This document shows, in pieces, positions 1 to 36,730 of a stretch of 64,000 bases of DNA (position 1 is the first letter of the stretch; each line of letters begins with the position of its first letter). Below the pieces are notes generated by a model that made no database searches, had not been told where the DNA came from, and was given only the letters and a program-made list of their open reading frames with translations. The stretch lies in NCBI GenBank assembly GCA_032622095.1, contig CP136065.1:206438151-206502150 (forward strand). The letters run 5' to 3'. The translations under genes and the position numbers were made by a program. The DNA is from Siphonodentalium dalli. Lineage: Eukaryota > Mollusca > Scaphopoda > Gadilida > Siphonodentaliidae.

Positions 1-620
1 ATTTAGCTGCCTTGATGCCTTTGAACATAGCGAATCAATGTGAGTGTTAAACGTCAATTTACTGTCCAGAGTTATACCGAGTAATTTCACTTCCTCGATA
101 CATGGGATAAGATGTGAAGCATTTATGCCAGTTATAGATTTACTTTTGGGACCCAATGATATTGCTTGGAACTTCTCTGGATTTGCCTTCATGCCATTTA
201 GTGCGAACCACTCAATGAGATGAAGGCTATCAGATTCCAGAGTGCTCCGAACTACATCAGGGTCCTTGTGAGAGAAGGAAATTGTGTTATCGTCTGCATA
301 ATTATAAAGGGAGCAGTCCTTCACAAAGCCGAAAATGTCATTCATAAATATGTTAAACATGGTTGGGCCCAGTAATCATCCCTGTGGTACACCCTTGGTG
401 ATGCACCTCCAGGAACTCACACTGGAGCCAAGTTTAACGCATTGTCTGCGACCAGAAAGATAGCTCCCCATATAAGACACCGACTTTTCACAAAGATTAT
501 ATGCACGTAGTTTCTCTAACATAAGATCATGAGGTAGGCAATCAAAATCCTTTGAAAGGTCCATCATTACAGCGGCAACACTTTCATGCTTGTCAGCCAG
601 CTCGTCCCGAGCCAGCTCGC
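1..620 (-). pseudogene. Non-LTR retrotransposon reverse transcriptase fragment (broken)
   Basis: Read on the minus strand, this encodes the middle and later part of a LINE-type reverse transcriptase. The segment AVMMDLSKDFDCLPHDL is the first catalytic-aspartate block. SYLSGRRQCVKLGSSVSS and the KGVPQG block follow, then YADD (codons at 289-300), which is the polymerase active site. After YADD the frame keeps family-typical text (LNGMKANPEKFQ, VKLLGITLD) to the window edge, so the element continues beyond base 1. A TGA at 376-378 interrupts the frame just after KGVPQG, and similarity stops near 620 on the 5' side, so the copy is 5'-truncated and dead. No endonuclease domain is visible. The clade (Jockey, CR1 or similar) cannot be decided here. 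Confidence 0.88.
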
Positions 621-639
621 CCGGACTGGCTTGGTCCAA

Positions 640-1187
640 GGGATAATGTCTTATTTGAGTTAGTTGGCCGCCGCTCCTTTCGACGTATTAGTCTTCATGT
701 ATACCTGTTACGGTGTTACCTATCTGGAGATTCTGCCTTCAAAGGCACACCGACGGTATGTCGTGGTTATTTGTACAGTATGATCCAGTATCGGTCGTAG
801 TTGAATGACATTCATAAAACCATCACCATTGTGTATGTGTGTACACTTAAGATTGGCAGCATGCCGGTATATCAGTTCTAAAAAGATCAGTTTCAATCTG
901 GGGGTGTCACTTCGTCTTCTTCGAAATCAGTTGAAGTTTGTTATACCTCGCTCTATGCAGATTATGTGTCAGTCTCCGTGAGTGAAAATGAAAATCAGTA
1001 AGACAAGTTTTTGATATATCATTGGTAGCTGCACTAGGATCGGTGATCAGCTGCAACAGACTGTGCTTTGTTATGGGGTTGCCGAGCTGGCGTTCTTTTT
1101 GTACTGCAACCTCGAGTTTCGAAAAGGGCAGCGCTGCGTGCTCCATATACTGGCATATAGGCCTAATGCATCACAATTGATAATAAA
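640..1187. other. Gene-free stretch, nothing recognised
   Basis: Between the reverse transcriptase fragment and the open frame near 1259 there is no recognisable coding or repeat structure. A 79-codon minus-strand frame at 907-1146 has no familiar motif and I do not call it. Confidence 0.5.
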
Positions 1188-1690
1188 ATGTTCCATCGTC
1201 TCAGGTGCTTTTCGACAGAGCTGACAAGTAGGCACCGGACGTCACAGTCGCAGACTTCGTGGTGGAGATGGACACCTTACCACCTCGGACACCGGAATTT
1301 CATCTTAACCCGGTGTCCCCCATCTCCTCCAGCAGCAGCAACAACAACAACAACAACAGCAACATCAGCAGCAAAATGAGCAAATCCACCGATTCCATCA
1401 GGTCGGCTGCTGAACGTCATGAGATGGAGTACAGGCTTCTGGAGTCAACTGACATCGAGGAACAGTTGAAAATAGTAGCAGAAATAACAGCCTACGACGA
1501 CTCCAGGCGCCAGCCATCTCAACAAACAACAACCGAGCATCAATGTCTAAATCATTATCATTTTCATCTTCATCCTCCTGTCATGTGACCCCTCCAAAAT
1601 TCCTAAGTGGGTTGTAGGAGAGGGGCTCTGCCCCTTTCAAATCCTCCCTGGCTTAGTCCAAAACTCCCAATAAATTAAAAAAAAAAATCA
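1188..1690 (+). pseudogene. Possible retrocopy: open frame followed by AATAAA and poly(A)
   Basis: An open frame from 1259 to 1588 (109 codons) begins MVEMDTLPPRTPEF, carries a Ser/Asn low-complexity run from CAG/CAA/AAC repeats, and then a charged, helix-like stretch (EYRLLESTDIEEQLKIVAEI). About 80 bp past its stop lies AATAAA (near 1670) followed within a few bases by an A-run of about 11. No splice donor is visible in the frame, which fits a reverse-transcribed mRNA end or the 3' end of a retroelement. The helix-like part faintly recalls the N-terminal smoothelin helix pattern, but this is weak and I assign no function. Confidence 0.3.
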
Positions 1691-1806
1691 TTCGCCACTT
1701 GAGATTGGAGCGGGCAAGTCGCATTAATGATTTGTGGCTTGTCGCTGTTCGTCTTGACTGAGCCCGGATCGCTTGTGAGTTGTGTGGCCATTCTAAAAAG
1801 AACTTA

Positions 1807-2085
1807 GCAGCCCAAGCGCAATTCAATTGCGCTTAAGAGCAATTGGGTAAAGATGTAAGTAATTGTGCTTAAGCGCAATTGAATTGCGCTAAAGTCCAAT
1901 TATCTAATAAATGTGAAAACGGCCTCCCATGTGAAAGCTTAACAGTATGGCCATTGCGCTTAATCGAAATTCAGTTGCATATAAGCGCAATTCAAAGAGA
2001 TGTAAGTAATTGCGCACTTAAGCGCAATCGTATCACACTTAAGTCCAATTATTAATAAATGTAAAAATTGGCCTCCCATAAATAT
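1807..2085. repeat. GCGCAATT palindrome repeat, two diverged tandem units
   Basis: The motif GCGCAATT and its complement AATTGCGC recur about a dozen times, often as the palindrome AAGCGCAATTGAATTGCGCT. Two longer units align, about 1857-1930 and 2004-2080. Each starts AAGTAATTG and ends with AATAAATGT and GGCCTCCCAT. A stray half-unit lies near 3863. It looks like a short, diverged tandem element. Confidence 0.7.
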
Positions 2086-2089
2086 CGAA

Positions 2090-3170
2090 ATAAACGATAT
2101 AAAAAAGAGTTTGTTTAAATATGTTTATTCATTAACTCTTGAATTAATTGGACCCAAAACTCAGACACAGCCTATTTTATTGGGTCCAGACAAAAAATAC
2201 AAAAATAGACAAACAAGGACACATGACAATTTAATGGTGTAAATATCTTTTATCTTACAATATAGTTATATTTCATCAAATACACGCGAAAACGCATAGG
2301 CGGTTTCCGATCTTGTATCCTGGATGGCAACAAGGATATCTTCGATGGCAACAGCTGGTGCACGTGCGTTTCGACAACTGCCTTGTTTTCAAAACAAAAC
2401 GTCTAAATAACCAACTAAAAGTCGTAAAATAATATACTCGTGTGCTACGAATGTAAAATAATCAATAATTAGTTCAATAAAGTTGACAAAATGTGGAGAC
2501 AGGGCCCAAAAAGCTCAAAATAACCACCCAAAAATGTTTGGAAATCGAAAAAGGAACGAAGTTTACACATTGTTTACAGCGCGCACGAATACGGACTATT
2601 TTGACAATTTCTATTTTAGCGAAGTAGGGAATTCCCCGTAATTCAGTACGGTCTTGATCAAAAGCTACTGAACGCATTTTTATTCGATAAAATACAGAAG
2701 GGAAAATCAAATTAATTTTATCTTATGTTAAGGATATAAAACAGAATACTTACGAAAAGTCCGTGATTTATTGCATTTCCTCTAAATGGGTTATTTTAGT
2801 GCGAGTCAGAACTCGATTGTCGAAGTGCGGAAAGTTCAAAATTCACCAAAACTATGAATGGACAGTCATCTCCGGCAATGCATCTCGCCAACACTATCAC
2901 TATCCAAGGAGATTGCACCATAAAATAATACAATTATCCTGTTAAAAGTGACAATTATGTCGAACATATGAAACGAAAATATCGTCGCCTCTTCATTGAA
3001 TCGGATTCCAGCCAAAGTGAATTTGAATAGTGACGTGAATTTCTCAGAATTTGACTTATCACAACGTCGCGTGCTGAGAATTGTGTATGGTGTGTGTTGC
3101 GCGTAATAAAATAGTTCCTGTTTTAAATTGAGTTTTATTGTATTTTTATGGGACGAATTGTAAGATAAAT
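2090..3170. other. Gene-free stretch, AT-rich, nothing recognised
   Basis: No conserved coding motif, tRNA or clear repeat is seen. Frames at 2474-2710 (-) and 2866-3183 (-) are short and have no family signature. Confidence 0.5.
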
Positions 3171-3171
3171 T

Positions 3172-3330
3172 GGTTATCACCACCCTGTGTGTTTCCGAGA
3201 TCCGTATTCAAGTCTCGCTGCCTTCTCTGGGCTGTCTATCGACTCGTCCTACGGACTCGTCGATAGACTGCCCAGAGAAGGCAGCTCGATTTGAATACGG
3301 ATCTCAGAAACACACATGGTGGTGATAACC
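3172..3330. repeat. Near-perfect inverted repeat (hairpin MITE-like)
   Basis: The left arm begins GGTTATCACCACC and the right arm ends GGTGGTGATAACC. The arms (about 72 bp each) pair with only a few mismatches around a short centre near 3250 (GTCTATCGAC against GTCGATAGAC). No coding capacity. Fold-back structure like this is typical of a MITE or a foldback element. Confidence 0.85.
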
Positions 3331-4103
3331 TATATTTGTATCGTGGAAATTCCTAATAATCATTAAGTATGAAGCATCAGTAAATGCACTAAATAAGATT
3401 AAATAAAACAAGGTTGTCCTGAAAATACTGTTGATGGCAATCAGTAAGCGTTTAGAATGTTTCAATGTTCAATATGTTGATATTATATATAAAAACCATA
3501 TAGATTTGAATGATACGACACAGCCACATGTATCAATCTGCAAGTTAAGCTGAAGAAAAAGGGATATACTGCAGTTGATATGCAATCACAGTCTCTCTGT
3601 AGATTCAAAGTAAATATGACGTGCATTACATATTGCTGAATTTGTATTGGAAACAACATGGGATGCTCCACTAAGAAAAATTATAATACAAATTTCACAA
3701 TTTAGGTCTTTCAATGTTGATACTAAGGATTCACGTTGTCTATACAATAAGGGCAAAAGACTATTTAGTGCTCAGGATCCTCATAAGCATCACAACTACA
3801 GCTTGGATAATCAATTAGAAACCTTTCATACTTATTCTGAGCATTCAGATCACTACAGCCTAAGCGCAATTTAGCATGTATTATTTGGTTACATCTGCTC
3901 CCTTCATAATAGACTTTGGGCACCACTGCATCGATTCTGGTCAAGTAAAATTTTAATTTAGATAGAGATTTGTATTTAGTATATCAGTATCCACATTGTT
4001 CCACAGTCTCACACCAGAAGGAAAGAATGAGTTATAAAAAAGAGTTTACTTGTCACCTCCCATGCTTTGCAGAAATCGGTGTAACTGTAAGTCATTTCGT
4101 ACC

Positions 4104-4172
4104 CATTCTCAACGACTCGGCCATTTTTGTTATTTCCTCAGCGAAGCGGAAATGGCCGACTCGTTGAGAATG
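4104..4172. repeat. Short inverted repeat upstream of PP2A-C
   Basis: CATTCTCAACGACTCGGCC on the left pairs with GGCCGACTCGTTGAGAATG on the right across a loop of about 25 bp. It lies roughly 420 bp upstream of the PP2A-C start codon. It may be a small foldback repeat, or part of the upstream regulatory DNA. Confidence 0.7.
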
Positions 4173-4429
4173 ATTTCGTTCCCTGACCAGCATGGGCGTT
4201 ATATTGGGCGAGATTATCCGCAAAAGTGATATGTAGATGTCGCTTCTGGTTGGCAACCTAATTTGCAATTACTATGCTTAAATATTCTGATTTTTGTTCT
4301 ATATCGAACGTATTCTTTACGTTATCATATTGAAATTAAACTAACCTTCCCATTTATGAGTAATAATACCGATATATAAGCTTCAAAAATAAAACAATTG
4401 AATCATTCCTAAATCTGGCGAAGCACCCA

Positions 4430-4437
4430 TGACGTCA
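4430..4437 (+). promoter_or_regulatory. Perfect cAMP response element (TGACGTCA) near the PP2A-C start
   Basis: The 8-bp CREB/ATF palindrome TGACGTCA sits 157 bp before the start codon, in the stretch expected to hold the core promoter or 5' leader. A GCGGCCATTTTGG block follows at about 4458-4470; its reverse strand differs by one base from a YY1-type AAAATGGCGGC site. Vertebrate PPP2CA promoters are known to respond through a CRE, so the placement is plausible. The transcription start was not determined. Confidence 0.55.
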
Positions 4438-4593
4438 TAGCTCCCCCTGCAAGAAAGCGGCCATTTTGGTTACCGAACATAACAAAACTTGTCTGCCTGA
4501 AATGTTATCGAATTTCTATTGTTTTTCTGTTTAAATCAAGTAATCGGTAACATCTATATCATAACAGAACACAGAAGAACATAATACACACAT

Positions 4594-30204
<25,611 letters not shown>

Positions 30205-31926
30205 TGATGTTAATTATAGGCTGTTTTCATATATTGGAAACTTGTGTCATTAAGTAAAAAATGGAACAAAACAAAACAAAAACGAGTCAGTAACTTAAAT
30301 CAAGTGGAGAATGGACCCAAGAGTGCGTTTGTGGCTGTTTCGTTATGAAAGGATTATTTTCTAGGCAAAAACACGATAGTATCAAGTGATAAAATTATAT
30401 GTTATGGAGTTTTGCTGTTCATCAGTCCAGTCTTCAGCCCAAATTTACTGTGATATCAGAATTTCAATGGAATCCATTCGATCTTAGTTATTGAGCAAAC
30501 CTTCCGTTCTTGTGCGGTACCCAAAGAAAAAATGTTAAAAGTGTATAGAATTATACGAATAATACCGTATAGTTTAAATGCTATGTATTTATAACAAGAA
30601 ACGAAGCAAAAATAAATAACTGAGATCCAATGGATTTAAGATGTGAAAGCCCATCACCCCTTTAAATGACAACCTGAAACCTCATGAGGAATCACAATGA
30701 CTGCAGCACAAGAGTAGAGCTTAATGAATTCCTCTTGATTTTTGTGATGGGGGGGGGGGGGGAAAGGAATTCATTTTCCAGTTGTTAAGACGTCTCATAC
30801 CAAACTGTTTAGTGAACTGTGCTTTATTAATCTTAAAAAATAATTTATTTCAATAGATGGTTTATCTTTAAGACCTTATTAAGAATAGATGTATATGTAA
30901 TCAAATTGAGTGTCATAAAAATTGTTATTAAAAGTTGGGAATTAAAACCCTATCTTTGTATGCTAGACACAGATGTTTGTTGTATAAATTATCTGTTTTT
31001 AATTCTGTGAGACATCGTTTCTCATGGTGGGACTTGTTTGGGTATATTCCTTGTGCTTGTATTTCCTGTGGTTATTCAAAGGGTTCATGGGCCTTTAGAA
31101 AAGATGTGTCACATATACCTTGGGCTTTTCTGTTTCACATGTATATATAACACCAATTTCAAATTTGATAAAATGCATTCATTTGTTTTGACATCAGCAG
31201 AGAATGTTGAAATGTCGGATATGTAAAAACATCTTAGGTTCTCATAGCATGCTATGGTTTTATATGCCATACTTGAACTTTGGAATTCCTCGTATGTTAG
31301 CCATTCTTCATATGTTAACAAGAATTTCATACTTATAGTTTTGAAGGTCTATTTATTATTCATTGTATCATCAGGTATCATTGTGAATTTTATGGAGAAA
31401 AAATACAAAAACAAAGCATTTCTGAATCTAACCATATATGCCGCATGTTCCAGTGCTGGATATATGATAAACAATGGTCCGGTTCTTACATTAGTCAGTG
31501 CCTTGTGTCAACCAAACAATTAGTTTGGATTATGCAGCATGCCCAGATAGAGACATACATGTATCTGTTGATCACGACTGCAAACTGCTCACACATTGAC
31601 ATATCTGGACAAAATATTACAACAAGCTATTCTATTGTGTGCTGGATCATAAGTTCTACTTACCCAGTACATGAACAAGTAATCGTTTCCTAAAATTTAA
31701 GCATGGTGTCTTGAGTAACAGTTTAGTTACCTACAACATTTGAATCTCTCTAGAATACCAAGGGCAAAGTTTTCAACCTCGGCACATGCCGACTTATTGG
31801 ATTACAGTCTGAAAAGCAGTCGTCGACTTTGTTCAACCGGTCCCGGTGATAAATTTAAATACAAAATCCAAAAGTGGGACAGTGGATCGATTGAATCCTT
31901 GAGAATTGACTTCTAGCTGCAATATA
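30205..31926 (+). other. PP2A-C 3' untranslated and downstream region
   Basis: No coding sequence recognised. A candidate poly(A) signal AATAAA lies at 30611-30616, about 407 bp after the stop. A 14-bp G run at 30749-30762 follows. The true 3' end is not determined. Small frames at 30935-31693 have no family motif. Confidence 0.5.
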
Positions 31927-32125
31927 CAGTACAATGCTCTTAAGTAATCAACTCCTTAACCACAGTAGAATTATGGGTAACTTTTCAGGATTTAGTCGGA
32001 AATATGGCTTGTTGCCATTCATCGGAAAGATGAATGAAAACAAGTCATATTTCCGACTAAATCCTTGAAAAGTTACCCATAATTCGGCTGTGGTTAAGGA
32101 GTCGATTATTTAGAGCATTACTGTA
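31927..32125. mobile_element. Hairpin MITE, copy 1 of a pair
   Basis: Arms run from CAGTACAATGCTCTTAAG through CTCCTTAACCAC and GATTTAGTCGGAAATATG, and return as the complement to GATTATTTAGAGCATTACTG. The loop is near 32022. A sister copy lies at 35426-35637. Confidence 0.88.
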
Positions 32126-32678
32126 TGGAGGCAAATTTGATTGGCTTTGGCAATAGTGAATTCTTACTCGAGATCATAACCTGAGTGTATTGTGATGCTA
32201 TAACATTTTGCTCCTTTTGCGCTTGAGGAGAAGCTGTCATAGTGTGCCATGATCTGTGGCAAATGCTGCATTTCAGTTTAATCTATACCATTACATGAAA
32301 TGCTCAAAGCTTTCAACATAGGTTTCTACGCATAATATTTCCATTGTTTATATGGTATAACTTGACAATCCATATAACACAGCCATTGTGTTGAGAATGC
32401 ATGTCTTATGGATAGTTTGGTTTCATAATTCATGGGTCTCTGGGACTATTATTATGACTTATTACACTCCTATGAGTGATTTCCATTGAAAACGCTATTA
32501 ATTAAAAATGGTAATGTCACTAGTGAATTATGTCATTTCCCGTGACATCATTGACGTTATGTCGCTTACTGGTCCAGACTGAATTTTCGATGGTTGATCT
32601 TTCTCCACATCGGGACTTTCATGCATTAATTCTGTGTGTTTTAATCATATTTGGCGAACCAAATTGATGCAGAAGTGT

Positions 32679-32849
32679 AATAAATAGAGTAATCAATTAG
32701 TTCCGAGAATTATGTTAAACAATTCACTCGAGGCGAGAGATGTTTAGGTAAGAAACTCGTGCGCTAACGCGCACTCGTTTCTTACAGACGTCTCTCGCCT
32801 CGTGAATTATTTGACTTAATTCTCGGAACCAATTGATTTCTCTCTATGT
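32679..32849. repeat. Hairpin MITE-like inverted repeat
   Basis: The left arm AATCAATTAGTTCCGAGAA and the right arm TTCTCGGAACCAATTGATT pair. Inner arms CGAGGCGAGAGA / TCTCTCGCCTCG lead to a GC-rich centre (GTGCGCTAACGCGCAC) near 32768, itself a palindrome. Confidence 0.85.
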
Positions 32850-33053
32850 AATCTGAGCTATTACTTCCAGGAAAATGTTGGCGTTATTGAATTACTTTAA
32901 ACTTATTTTTGTCTCCAAATTTAAAACAAGGCATTTGTATTTATGTATCATAACCATTGGTCGAGGATTGTGAAATTTCATAGAATGCTGCACGAGGCAT
33001 AGTTCTATTTTCCTGACTCTTATCCAGGCCTGAGAATACGGTGCCGGACATTT

Positions 33054-33146
33054 GCAGAATGAGGTCCCCAGTGGGTGAATTTGGTGATGCTACCCCACAT
33101 CGCAGGCTAGTGTCACCAAATTCATCCTCTGGGGACCTCATTCTGA
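33054..33146. repeat. GAATGAGGTCCCC hairpin MITE, copy 1
   Basis: CAGAATGAGGTCCCCAG at the left pairs with CTGGGGACCTCATTCTG at the right. Inner arms are GTGAATTTGGTGATGCTA and its complement. Confidence 0.85.
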
Positions 33147-33367
33147 ATGGCCTCATCTGCTGTGGAAGACCTAGACATAGATTTAAGTTATCAGATGGTG
33201 AAGATGTTGATGTGGATCCATTGGGCACGTCGATTATGCATTGTGTCATCAGACAATTTGGGGATATAGGGGAAACTAAACTAAAAAAACAAAAAGAAAC
33301 TTTTTAAAGAAACAAAAAACTTGTTTATTTGATAATAAAGATTCATTCCAGAGAAGATGAGGCCTAA

Positions 33368-33462
33368 ACAGAATGAGGTCCCCAGAAGGTGAATTTAGTG
33401 ATGCTATCCCACTGTGCGGGGGTAGCATCACTAAATTCACCTTCTGGGGACCTCATTATGCA
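33368..33462. repeat. GAATGAGGTCCCC hairpin MITE, copy 2
   Basis: Same arms as copy 1 with an ACTGTGCGGG loop, flanked on both sides by AGGCCT-like sequence. Confidence 0.85.
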
Positions 33463-33664
33463 AATATCCGGTACCATATTTTCAGGCCTGCTAGACTGGA
33501 CTAGTCCTGCTAGTACAAGATTAGTATGCTGTGACAGCTAGGTACCGTCCCTATTTTTCAATCAAAGTTTCTTCCCTAAATATTTATATTACTCATGTTA
33601 CTTGCCACCTCAAATATATTTTGAGCCTGAAAACTGATTATTTTAAGACTGAAGATTTATTTAT

Positions 33665-34300
33665 TGCTCTCTTATAGAGCAATAGGTAGACCAAGTCCTC
33701 TCGGTCGATAACAGCTTGGGATATCGGTTGGAATGATGTTGTTTTGGTCTGAGTCCTGTCCTTTTACTCTTCTATAACAGACTTTCATTGAAAAGACGTA
33801 CTACATTTACACATGGAGACCGTCCATTCACGTGAACCCCTGGATGTGATTTAACATCTGACATGTCTGCAATTAATCTGTCTTCAAAATGGTATATCAT
33901 TTACAGTGACAGAAAAAGGTAATGATACGGTCGTTTAATACATTGTTTACATATATATTTTCTGATAGCGCGACAAATCAAAATTCTCTGGAAAACAAGG
34001 CTTTGTTTTACTTATAAATCTTATTGCTTTTACATTCAATGGACGTCTGATCATGATTGTTTGATATCATCATTGTTCGGAAAGGCTACCCTCTATGTTC
34101 ATATAAGCAAAGTGTCAATTTGACCTAATCCGAAGACATAAAAGCGAGATAACTCCCACCCACCATTATGGATGTCAAGTCTGTTATAGAAAAGTAATGG
34201 GACGGGACTCGGCCCAAAACAGCACCAATTCAACCTATATCCCATGCTGTGTTGGATTGAGAAGACTTGGGCTAAGCAATAGGCTGTTTCTTGCAATGAC
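33665..34300. mobile_element. Pair of ~130-bp inverted repeats, possible MITE
   Basis: The block at 33690-33795 (AAGTCCTCTCGG.., TTGGGATATCGGTTGG, GAGTCCTGTCC, TCTATAACAGACTT) recurs in reverse complement at about 34170-34280 at roughly 80 percent identity by eye, around about 370 bp of unique sequence. Confidence 0.65.
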
Positions 34301-34440
34301 CGTCATAAATTTATACTGTACATCTACTAAGCTTGAAGGACGATTTCAAACATGTTGAAGAATTGTTGATCAGGAAACTAATAATATAACCAGTTGGTGC
34401 AGGGACCAGCCTGGAGGGCCACTTGGGAGCAAGTCTGAGA

Positions 34441-34629
34441 TTAGTGTGTCTGTCATTTGCAGAATGAGGTCCCCGGAGGATGAATTTAGTGACGCTATCC
34501 CGCATAGTGGGCAAGCATTCTGCATGAGGTCCCCAGAGAGTGAATTTAGTGATGCTAGCCCGCTATGCGGGATAGCGTCACTAAATTCACCCTCTGGGGG
34601 ACCTCATTCTGCAAATGACAGACACACTA
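34441..34629. mobile_element. GAATGAGGTCCCC MITE, copy 3, longest
   Basis: Has perfect terminal inverted repeats of about 30 bp (TTAGTGTGTCTGTCATTTGC and its complement at the right end) around GAATGAGGTCCCC arms. An additional half-unit is inserted on the left, so three arms are present. This copy defines the full ends of the family. Confidence 0.85.
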
Positions 34630-35425
34630 AACTGAGGCTTGCTTGGGAGACCTCTTCTCCTTAAAATGTGCTGCTTTTCCCTATTTTTATCCCAGGGAGA
34701 AATGACGTCTCTCATATATACCAATATTCATATGTCCAACATCATGTTTAAAGTATATCTATTGATTACAATGATATACTTGCTCACCATAATGGTTGCA
34801 TAATACTCATTGAATCACAGAAGGTTATGTTCGGGTGTAAGTGTACTTCATCCATAGTTACTTCTCCCTGATAACAGTCCACTTCTCCCTAATAACCAAA
34901 CGGAGAACTGACTTATCCAAATTTGAAACCTCTAGGCTGGTCCCCGAGTTGGTGTACCCAATCCCACGTGTTTGATGCTACTTATTATAGTATTTGCAAA
35001 ATATTACCTTCAAAGGAATAGATAACATGCTATCTACTAATAAGTTTGGATCTATCATTTCAATTAACTTTTTCTGAGTCTGGGCTTGCCAGACCACACT
35101 TTAAATAAGTTACTGCACACATTTCAGTTATATTTGAGTCCGTCTTAATCATTTAAAGTCATAAATATTGCAAAGATCTCACTGTCATTTCTCAACAAAA
35201 ACAAATGTTACTTAAAAGAACTTCACTTCAATTTTTCCACAAAATGATAACCCCCATCGCTTTCAGGAATAGCACATCTAGCTTGTCATTAGCATGTATT
35301 TCAGGAAATCTTGCATCTCTTTTGTGACAACGGTACGATCTCAGTTATTACGCTGGTCACAAAAGCATCCATCCTAAGGCATGAGAAATCCCAGCTTCCC
35401 AGCAAGCTTACTGAGATACATGCTA

Positions 35426-35637
35426 CAGTAATGCCCTAAATAATCTACTCCTTAACCATAGCAGAATTATGGGTAATTTTTCAGGATTTAGTCGGAAATA
35501 TGGCTTGTTGCCATTCATCGGAAAGCTCTCACAGAGCTTTCCGATGAATGGCAACAAGCCATATTTCCGACTAAATCCTGAAAAATTACCCATAATTCTG
35601 ATGTGGTTAAGAAGTCGATTATTTAGGGCATAACTGT
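35426..35637. mobile_element. Hairpin MITE, copy 2 of a pair
   Basis: Same family as 31927-32125. The arms are longer and nearly perfect here (CAGTAATGCCCTAAATAATC to GATTATTTAGGGCATAACTG) with the centre AGCTCTCACAGAGCT, so this is the less eroded copy. Confidence 0.9.
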
Positions 35638-35924
35638 ATATCAGTGACTCGTTTGATGGCTTAATCTTGATCGCCACAATTGGTATATGTTTACTGTGGT
35701 AATCTGTTGCCAGTATTTCATCACCGGAATGAAAATGTTGACCCTAGACCAATGTCAGTAATATCACCCCCTCCACCCCCACCTCTGTACAGACGCCCTC
35801 ATGTCAGAGTCTCATCCTTAGTATTAGGCTCTGTGTGTGCAAGATTAAGAACAATAAAGCAATTATTTGTCAGTCATGGTTCTCTTCTATGTGCTCCCTG
35901 GGAGATGTACATGCTGCTCATTTG

Positions 35925-36640
35925 TGACCCGCCATATCAAATCCAGTCGGGATTTTTTTTATCCTGTGCCAATGCATTCTCTTATATATGTGAGTCCTCC
36001 ATAGGTCGCCTTGCATATATAAGAGAATGCATTGGCCTAACAATTTTTTATCATGTTTTTTAAATAAATGTTTCTTACAATTTTTAGGACATAAAATAAA
36101 AAAACATCCTTCACCCCGCAGGGAGCCCCACACATATATAGAAGCACATAGAAGAGTGTCGTCTGCTCATGTTTGTCTGGGGCTCTGTATGGGTGAAATT
36201 ATAAAATTGTTAAAGAATACAAGAACAAATTATTAAAATTGTAAAAAATTGTTAGGCCAATGCATTCTCTTATATATGCGAGGCGACCTATGGTGTCGAC
36301 TCTCATTTATAAGAGAATGCATTGGCACAGGGTAAAAAAATCCCGACTTCCGACTGGATTTGATATGGCGGGTCACATTTTACACAGCAATTTAACTGTT
36401 GAATGTATGGAGCTTCCTGAAATTTTGCGAAAACCCTGTTCCAATGCATCTTATATATGCAAGTCTCCCATATATAAGAGAAAACATTGGTCTAAATTAT
36501 TTACCTTGACCTTCTAAGCCAGTGCATTCTCTTATATATGCGATTATGCGTGTCTCTCCCTGATATATATAAGGGAATACACTGGCACAGGATCTTTAAT
36601 GCTGCACCAGCGCAGCTCCAGTCACGACGGGGGGAAAACC
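35925..36640. repeat. Cluster of CATTCTCTTATAT hairpin repeats in inverted pairs
   Basis: An outer pair (GACCCGCCATATCAAATCC at 35927, its complement ending near 36374) encloses two hairpins. Further hairpin copies follow at 36420-36490 and 36518-36600. Each hairpin uses AATGCATTCTCTTATATATG and its complement. Short frames here are repeat translations. Confidence 0.75.
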
Positions 36641-36730
36641 TTTTTACAAAATGTCCATTGATTAGTAGTTCCAGGAAATGGAACCATCTGAACATTTCCC
36701 ATCGACGATTAACAGTTTTCCTGGATTTCT

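Noticed and set aside
552-800. 82-codon plus-strand frame
   Set aside because: Overlaps the minus-strand reverse transcriptase fragment and has no family motif of its own; a shadow frame.
35680-36063. 127-codon frame with a proline run (VISPPPPPPLYRRP)
   Set aside because: No domain, and its second half runs into hairpin repeats; an isolated exon cannot be excluded but is not supported.
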